DNA from: Isoetes taiwanensis
Taxonomy: Eukaryota; Streptophyta; Lycopodiopsida; Isoetales; Isoetaceae
Length of the DNA stretch: 64,000 nt
Direction of reading: 5' to 3'
NCBI GenBank assembly: GCA_021234155.1
Contig: JAJEKV010000036.1
Location: 9,501,426-9,565,425 of the forward strand
How positions within the stretch are numbered: position 1 is the first letter of the stretch; each line of letters starts with the position of its first letter. This document shows positions 59,331-64,000 of the stretch, one piece after another. The notes beneath the pieces are model-generated. The model was not told the origin of the DNA, made no database searches, and saw only the letters and a program-made list of their open reading frames with translations. The translations under genes were made by a program, and so were the position numbers.

Positions 59331-60400
59331 ACAATGACGAGGAAGCCAACAAGAAGAGGCCAATAGATGAGGAAGCCAACAAGAAGAGGCCAAGGGACGG
59401 AGGAGCAGATGCTAGACGCTCTTGATGAGGTGAGTGAACATGGTATTTCAATTAGAGAAGCTTCTAGACGATCTGGTATCCCGGAATCATCCATCGAGAC
59501 CCGGTTGTATGGCGAATTTCCCACAAGACGATAGACATCCACAGATCTTAACACCATCCCAAGAAAAGGAACTTGTGGATTGGGCCATAGAGAGGGCAGA
59601 ACAGGGGATGGGCGTGACCTTGTCCTCGGTCAAGGAGCGTGCTGCAGAAATGGCGAAGGAGAACAATCCAGCCTTCGAAGGGGTTCCAGGTGGAAAGTGG
59701 TGGAAATTATTCAAGCGGCCCATCCCGAGATCTCCCTTAGGAGTGCGAGAGACTCTAGATGTCTCACGTGCCCGGGCTATGAACCAAGAAAACTTGGATA
59801 GGTTCTACTCAGGCCTTAAAGAAATATATGATGAGTATAACTTCCCTCCTTCAAGGATCTGGAATGCAGATTGAGACCGGGATCCAAGCTGGGAAAGTAA
59901 AGGGGCTAAAGATAATTGCAAGGAAAGGTGAGAATAGGGTTAGTGAGGTGGTGATGAATACCAGGGAATGGGTTACAATCTTAGTGTGTGTAAATGCAGA
60001 AGGGTTTAGAATACCCAGTATGTACATTTTCAAGGGAACTAGGATGAGGCAGGACAACATATCCAGGTGTGAAGAGGGGGCAATTCGGTCTGTCCGGCCC
60101 GATCGGCTTAGATGACAACTGAACTCTTCAAGTCTTGGTTGTCTCACTTCCAATGTAGAGTGCCTGGAGGAGTGTCACCTGAAAGACCACATCTAATCTT
60201 GCTTGATGGGCATGGAAGCCATGTAGAATTGGATGTCATACTGGCAGCCAAAGACATGGGAATACATTTTGCATTATTACCTGCACATACATCACATAGG
60301 CTGCAGTCATTAGATGTCTCATGCTTTGCTCCTTTCAAGGCAGCATTCAAAAGATTGAGGGCTGAATACATGGTAAGAAAAGGCAGATCTGAATGGTTTC

Positions 60401-61726
60401 ATGGCTACAGGGATTTGTTTATTCAATCCAACAAGGGTAGTGCCTGGAAAGGAAGGCAGTAGAGTTGTTCAAGAGGAAGTTTATGTGCCAGCACCATTAC
60501 CCGATCAACCACTTGGAATTAATGATGGATTGGCTATCCCCATTGTGCAACCTGCAGCAAATGAGAGTGCACACATAGGTGATGTTGATAGGGTTGAACC
60601 AATTGGACAACCATGTGACCAAGGGCTGAACATAGAGGGTTTCAACATGCAAGAAGTTGACTTGCAATGGGAGGAACATGTGCAAGCCACATGTGACCAT
60701 GCAGCAAATAGTTTGGGAACAATGCAGCAGGTCTTGCTCCATAGGGTGGCTGCTGATCAAGCTCCAGGCCAGCAAGTCTTGGTCCCCAGTGTGGCAGCTG
60801 ATCAAGCTCCAGGCCAGCAAGCATCTCAGGTTGCACCAAGTCAAGGAACCCAGGATGTAATAAGGAGGAGGAGGGACATTGCACCTAATCTGCATGGAAG
60901 AGTACACATTAGTAGCAATGAATTCTGCCAAGCACTTGCAGCAGAAAAGGCAAGAAGAGAGGAGGCTGAGAGACTTAAGGTCCAACAAACTGCCCTTAAG
61001 AAAGTGGAGGCAGCCAGGAGGAGGGCTGAAAAGGAAGAAGCTAGCAGGCGAGCTGCTGCAAACAGGTTAGAGAGGGAAAGTAGGAAGCAAGCAGAGGTTT
61101 TGGAGCAGGAGAGCACCAGGAGGCTAAGGACATTTATGTATCCAGCAGGGCAATCCAGGGTGAGAGCCATCTTTGGCTGCCAAAGGCCATTGAATGAGGC
61201 AGCAAAGGCCAAGAGGTTGGCTGCAATGAAAAGGATGCGAGAAAGGCAAGGCAGGGCAAGGCAGGTCATTAGGGAGGATGACAATTGGGAGACTTGTGTG
61301 CCCAGCAGCCAGTATGACGAGGTGGGGGTCATCCAAGAACCTGGAGAGCAGGCAGGTCTTGACATAGGGTGCAGTCTTGAAGACACCCACATATGTGAGG
61401 GAGATGGGGTGCATCCTCAATCAATTAGCATAGAGGGCTGCATCCCTTTGGTCAGGCCTACACCCAACAAGGTCAGCAACATCCGTTCACCTTTGAAGAG
61501 ATGGGACCTTGCCACCAAACAAAGAACATTCAACCCCTTAGCTAATTCTTTGAAAGGCTGGATAAACTATGCAGCAGCAAACACAGGACCAGAAAATGAT
61601 GAGGTCAGGGCAATTGACAAGGCCAGACAGATTAGGGAAATGGCTGAGATTGGGGTTGATGCTGAAGCTCTTGCTACAGCAAGGGGCATGGACGAGGGCT
61701 TCTTTAGAGCATGGAGGACTGCACAG
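60401..61726 (+). CDS. Open coiled-coil C-terminal region of the transposon
   Basis: 442 codons without a stop, following the catalytic part. It starts with the conserved pogo-family ATGICLFNP, so it is the C-terminus of the same protein. Visible parts: a 24-residue near-duplicate (VAADQAPGQQVLVPSVAADQ...), a long Glu/Arg/Ala coiled coil, a basic VRAIFGCQRPLNEAAKAKRL segment, and IPLVRPTPNKVSNIRSPLKR before WINYAA. The relic at 42-44.3 kb keeps the last parts in the same order. That the tail stays open while the catalytic half has four frameshifts is odd. It could be translated alone from the Met at 60401. Confidence 0.5.
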
Positions 61727-61793
61727 GTATGCAGTAGGAATTCATTGCTGCAATGTTAGACTCAACCTTCTTAGTAAAGTTTTGGTATTGCAG
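61727..61793 (+). other. 67-bp intron in the transposon C-terminus
   Basis: CAG|GTATGC at the donor and TTGCAG|GTAAATG at the acceptor. Removal keeps the frame and adds VNEATPELPLNTAIAEQDPY and a short acidic end (DSDETVDE). Confidence 0.6.
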
Positions 61794-62202
61794 GTAAATG
61801 AGGCAACACCAGAGCTGCCTTTGAACACGGCTATAGCAGAACAAGATCCATACGACTCAGACGAGACCGTAGACGAATAATTTGAGCTTCCAAAGATTTT
61901 GCCTAAGGAGGATGACTACTGATGAGTTTTGTTAAGCAAGCAGGCATGTTTTGTTTATGCTGATCTTGCAAATGGACATAAATTGCATAGTTAAATACAA
62001 TAACACAAACTCTTTTTGGGATTACATTTCATTTGAAGTGTCAGGAGGGGTTACATGGTTGCATGCAAATATTTGCATTCATAAAACATCAATCCAAAAT
62101 GGCACCATGCCTGTTACAAAATACAGAAAAAAAAACTAAAAGCAAACTTCGGCCTATATGGGTCGTCCAGATCTGAGCCAAGGTTCACCAGAAGGCTTGT
62201 GC

Positions 62203-62529
62203 TTAGGTCCCTTGATTGACAGGGCTCTCAAACTTAACGTTATCTCCCTCAGCAACAGTGACTTGGCAGTGGATCAGATCGTGCTCCCCCTTTGCATGTT
62301 GAATCTGGTCACAGATCTCGGGTGTGATCAGATTTGACCCTGCAGCAGCAGATATCTCCTCTCGGTTCACCAGACAGTTCTTCAAAGTAAATGATCCAAC
62401 CTCCTCTGTCTGCACAGAGGCATCAGAAGTTCGGCGCTCCCTCTTCTTGGATGAGGAGGGCGTGCCAGGAGGGGGCTTACGGTAACCCCCGCCTTGGATA
62501 CCTTGCCCCTTCCTCCAGTAACCTTCCAT
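62203..62529 (-). CDS. Small gene of unknown function, 108 aa
   Basis: Starts MEGYWRKGQGIQGGGYRKPP, continues with a Lys/Arg-rich segment (SSSKKRERRTSDASVQTEEV) and ends with a mixed segment (GSNLITPEICDQIQHAKGEH...VKFESPVNQGT). No signal peptide or membrane segment; the basic stretch could be a nuclear signal. I do not recognise a family. The gene structure is convincing: an intron acceptor (CTTTTTCTGATCTGCAG) lies four bases before the ATG, the donor CAAG|GTGATC is at 62613, and a TATA box sits about 100 bases further up. It converges with the pogo-like transposase, 322 bases from its stop, so it may be a second gene of that element or a host gene beside it. Confidence 0.55.
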   Translation of the reverse strand: MEGYWRKGQGIQGGGYRKPPPGTPSSSKKRERRTSDASVQTEEVGSFTLKNCLVNREEISAAAGSNLITPEICDQIQHAKGEHDLIHCQVTVAEGDNVKFESPVNQGT

Positions 62530-62533
62530 GTCG

Positions 62534-62613
62534 CTGCAGATCAGAAAAAGAAAGGTTAGACAGACTGAAACCCTGCACAACTAGAATGGACTGTAACCCA
62601 GAATGGAGATCAC
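62534..62613 (-). other. 5' leader intron of the small gene
   Basis: 80-base GT-AG intron with a pyrimidine-rich 3' end (CCTTTCTTTTTCTGATCTGCAG, shortened here), ending just before the start codon. Confidence 0.5.
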
Positions 62614-62714
62614 CTTGACGAAACGGTTGATCGGTGCTTGACGACGGATTCGGCAGGGAGTCGAGAATTGAGTGCGCTCAACTGCTGGGATGACCATAGA
62701 ATGCAAGGCCAGCA

Positions 62715-62724
62715 CTTTTTATAG
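62715..62724 (-). promoter_or_regulatory. TATA box of the small gene
   Basis: Minus-strand CTATAAAAAG, a near-perfect TATA box, placed about 100 bases before the leader-intron donor. Transcription would start near 62690. Confidence 0.5.
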
Positions 62725-62729
62725 CCGAA

Positions 62730-64000
62730 TTTGAGATGATGAGGGCTCTGACCCCATTTGTGCGAGGCCTTTTGGGGTAACCCTTTCAAATCATCTGGAG
62801 GAAGGGCATTTTGGGGTAGACGAAACGTTTGAAGGAGATAATCCTTTGGCAAAAGCTCGAGAAGGGGCCAAATTGGGTCGCGAATGATGGTCCCTGCATC
62901 CTCGATGAGCGGACCGTTGGGTCATGATCATGGCTTCGGGCTGCGCGACCGCGAAATCCGCGTGAGGCCTACGTGTGAGGTGCCATCACGACGTGGGTAG
63001 GGTCAGGCACGCGGGACGGACCATTGGCCCGCGGAATATGGTTGAGCCCAACGCTCCCCTAGGATGCCATGATGGCGAATTCTAAACTACGCCCCCTAAC
63101 ACCCCCCTAACTTTGGAGGCCCATAACTTGCTAACGGTAGACAATTTAAGCGCAATTTTTTGACAAGGTTATGGGATATCTGATTGATGCAATTGGACAA
63201 TTTTTGGGCATATTAATGGGTGCGCGCCTCTTATCTGCGCGAAACATGGCGACCCTACCCTAAAAAAGAGGAAAAAGGCAGAAGAGAAGCCCATGGTTCT
63301 TAATTGCCATGGCTTTTTTTGCAGGGGAGCTTAATAGCGGACTGAGAACCTACGAAAGCTTGCCTCCTTGAAACCCTGAACAATGCCATTTACAAGGGCA
63401 GGATCCATTAAAGCTGTTAAATGAAATGGAGCTACGGCTATTGGCCAACGGACCCTGGAGCAAACTTTCCTTTGCCAATTCTGAAGAAACTTTCAAAAGA
63501 AGAAACTTTCCTTTGCCGATTTTGAAGCAGGAGCTTGTCTTCTTGAGCCGATTCAGAAGAAGAGCTTGCTGAGTCTTCCTCTTGCTGGATTTGTGACTTT
63601 TAAAAACAGGAGCAAGCTACCGGAGTTAGATCCTTCATCACACCACCCAGTGGAGCACTGAACGCCACATCTGATGGTGCAAAAATGGTTAAGTTGAAAT
63701 AACAGAGTGTTGAAATTGAAGAGATAACAGAGTGTTGAAATTACCAGCCTTCTATAGTGATGCCGTTACGTTATCCATGCTTGCCGCTGTGCCATGCGGA
63801 GTGTTAAAACCCTGTTGCATACTAGAGCTTTGATTTTATCAGATTGCGGCGTCATTTCTGCCGTAGAAGCCAGATCCAAAGGGCCCTTTTTGTCGTGATC
63901 GGGACATTTTCTGGATTATTGCTCGAGATTCAAGCCCTTTTTGCCGTTCTCTAGCCTCTCAGAGCTTTTCTTCCCTGTGCAGCGAGATTCTGCCTCTTCC
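62730..64000. other. Right-hand flank without recognised genes
   Basis: 62880-63080 is GC-rich (CGCGGAATATGG, CACGACGTGGGTAGGGTCAG) and may be the outer end of the pogo-like element, but I found no inverted partner upstream. 63260-64000 has no coding signal. A short duplicated phrase (GAAACTTTCCTTTGCCRATT) occurs at 63464-63535. Confidence 0.4.

Larger units (their letters stand above)
59333..61880 (+). pseudogene. Pogo/Tigger-like DDE transposase, frameshifted
   Basis: Pieces in order: an HTH N-terminus (59367-59531: EEQMLDALDEVSEHGISIRE...RRSGIPESSI); PQILTPSQEKELVDWAIERA (to 59874) ending IWNAD, the first catalytic acid; the segment after it (59876-60111); LILLDGHGSHV with the second and LPAHTSHRLQSLDVSCFAPF with the third (60112-60400); and ATGICLFNP running into a 450-residue open tail (60401-61726), joined by a phase-0 GT-AG intron (61727-61793) to a last exon ending 61880. 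The DDE_1 acids are all present. At least four single-base frameshifts and a TGG-to-TAG stop at 60109 disable it. The tail has a strong coiled coil (about residues 170-235, KARREEAERLKVQQTALKKV) and a second basic block at VRAIFGCQRP. A 27-base tandem duplication lies near the start (59337-59390). Confidence 0.8.

Noticed and set aside
58836-59366. 176-codon plus-strand ORF before the pogo-like transposase
   Set aside because: The GC-rich stretch is open in several frames on both strands and lacks motifs. It does not continue in frame into the HTH segment.
60497-61420. Minus-strand ORFs of 98-183 codons
   Set aside because: They are antisense to the open coiled-coil tail and carry no motif of their own.

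Overview
The window is nuclear DNA of a land plant. Every recognisable host gene is a plant family: plastid elongation factor G, a nuclear-encoded group II intron maturase, tubulin-folding cofactor C, a CDC48B-type AAA ATPase and a family-1 UDP-glycosyltransferase relic. Introns are GT-AG, intergenic DNA is AT-rich, and genes are very sparse. Most of the sequence is decayed transposon material and local duplications, as in large plant genomes. The transposase families (DUF7869-type, pogo/Tigger-type with an odd coiled-coil tail) would suit a fern, another non-seed plant or a gymnosperm, but the sequence does not settle this.

Layout. 0.1-2.5 kb: broken DUF7869-type transposase, minus strand. 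4.8-14.6 kb: a block bounded by two inverted 40-bp repeats (36/40 identical), holding two C/T-rich tracts, two small inverted-repeat elements, the last four exons of a CDC48B-like gene (9.56-11.24 kb) and an unassigned 254-codon ORF. 17.5-18.2 kb: UGT pseudogene. 18.8-19.3 kb: LINE fragment. 19.7-22.6 kb: cofactor C and an nMAT maturase, head to tail on the minus strand, both with short or replaced N-termini. 22.7-24.1 kb: a ~0.7 kb tandem duplication. 26.6-32.2 kb: gene-free pyrimidine-rich DNA framed by a 127-bp direct repeat. 33.4 and 45.3 kb: minisatellites. 35.5-38.3 kb: complete four-exon gene for plastid EF-G, intact except for one in-frame TGA at codon 533. 40.2-40.8 kb: MULE-like inverted-repeat element. 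42-44.3 kb: relic of a pogo-like transposon. 45.99-48.4 and 54.8-57.1 kb: two long direct repeats, the second running into an intact 497-codon DUF4283 (LINE ORF1-type) ORF and a poly(A) tract. 59.3-61.9 kb: a better preserved pogo-like transposase, frameshifted in several places but with a long open coiled-coil C-terminus. 62.2-62.7 kb: a small convergent gene with a TATA box and a leader intron.

The genes do not form a pathway. EF-G supports plastid translation, the maturase should support organellar (probably mitochondrial) intron splicing, cofactor C tubulin folding, and CDC48B AAA-type protein remodelling. The most notable points are the single nonsense codon in an otherwise perfect essential plastid gene, the cofactor C/maturase pair with missing N-termini, the CDC48B fragment inside inverted repeats, the retroelement that joins LTR-like and LINE-like features, and the dense scatter of short near-perfect tandem duplications.
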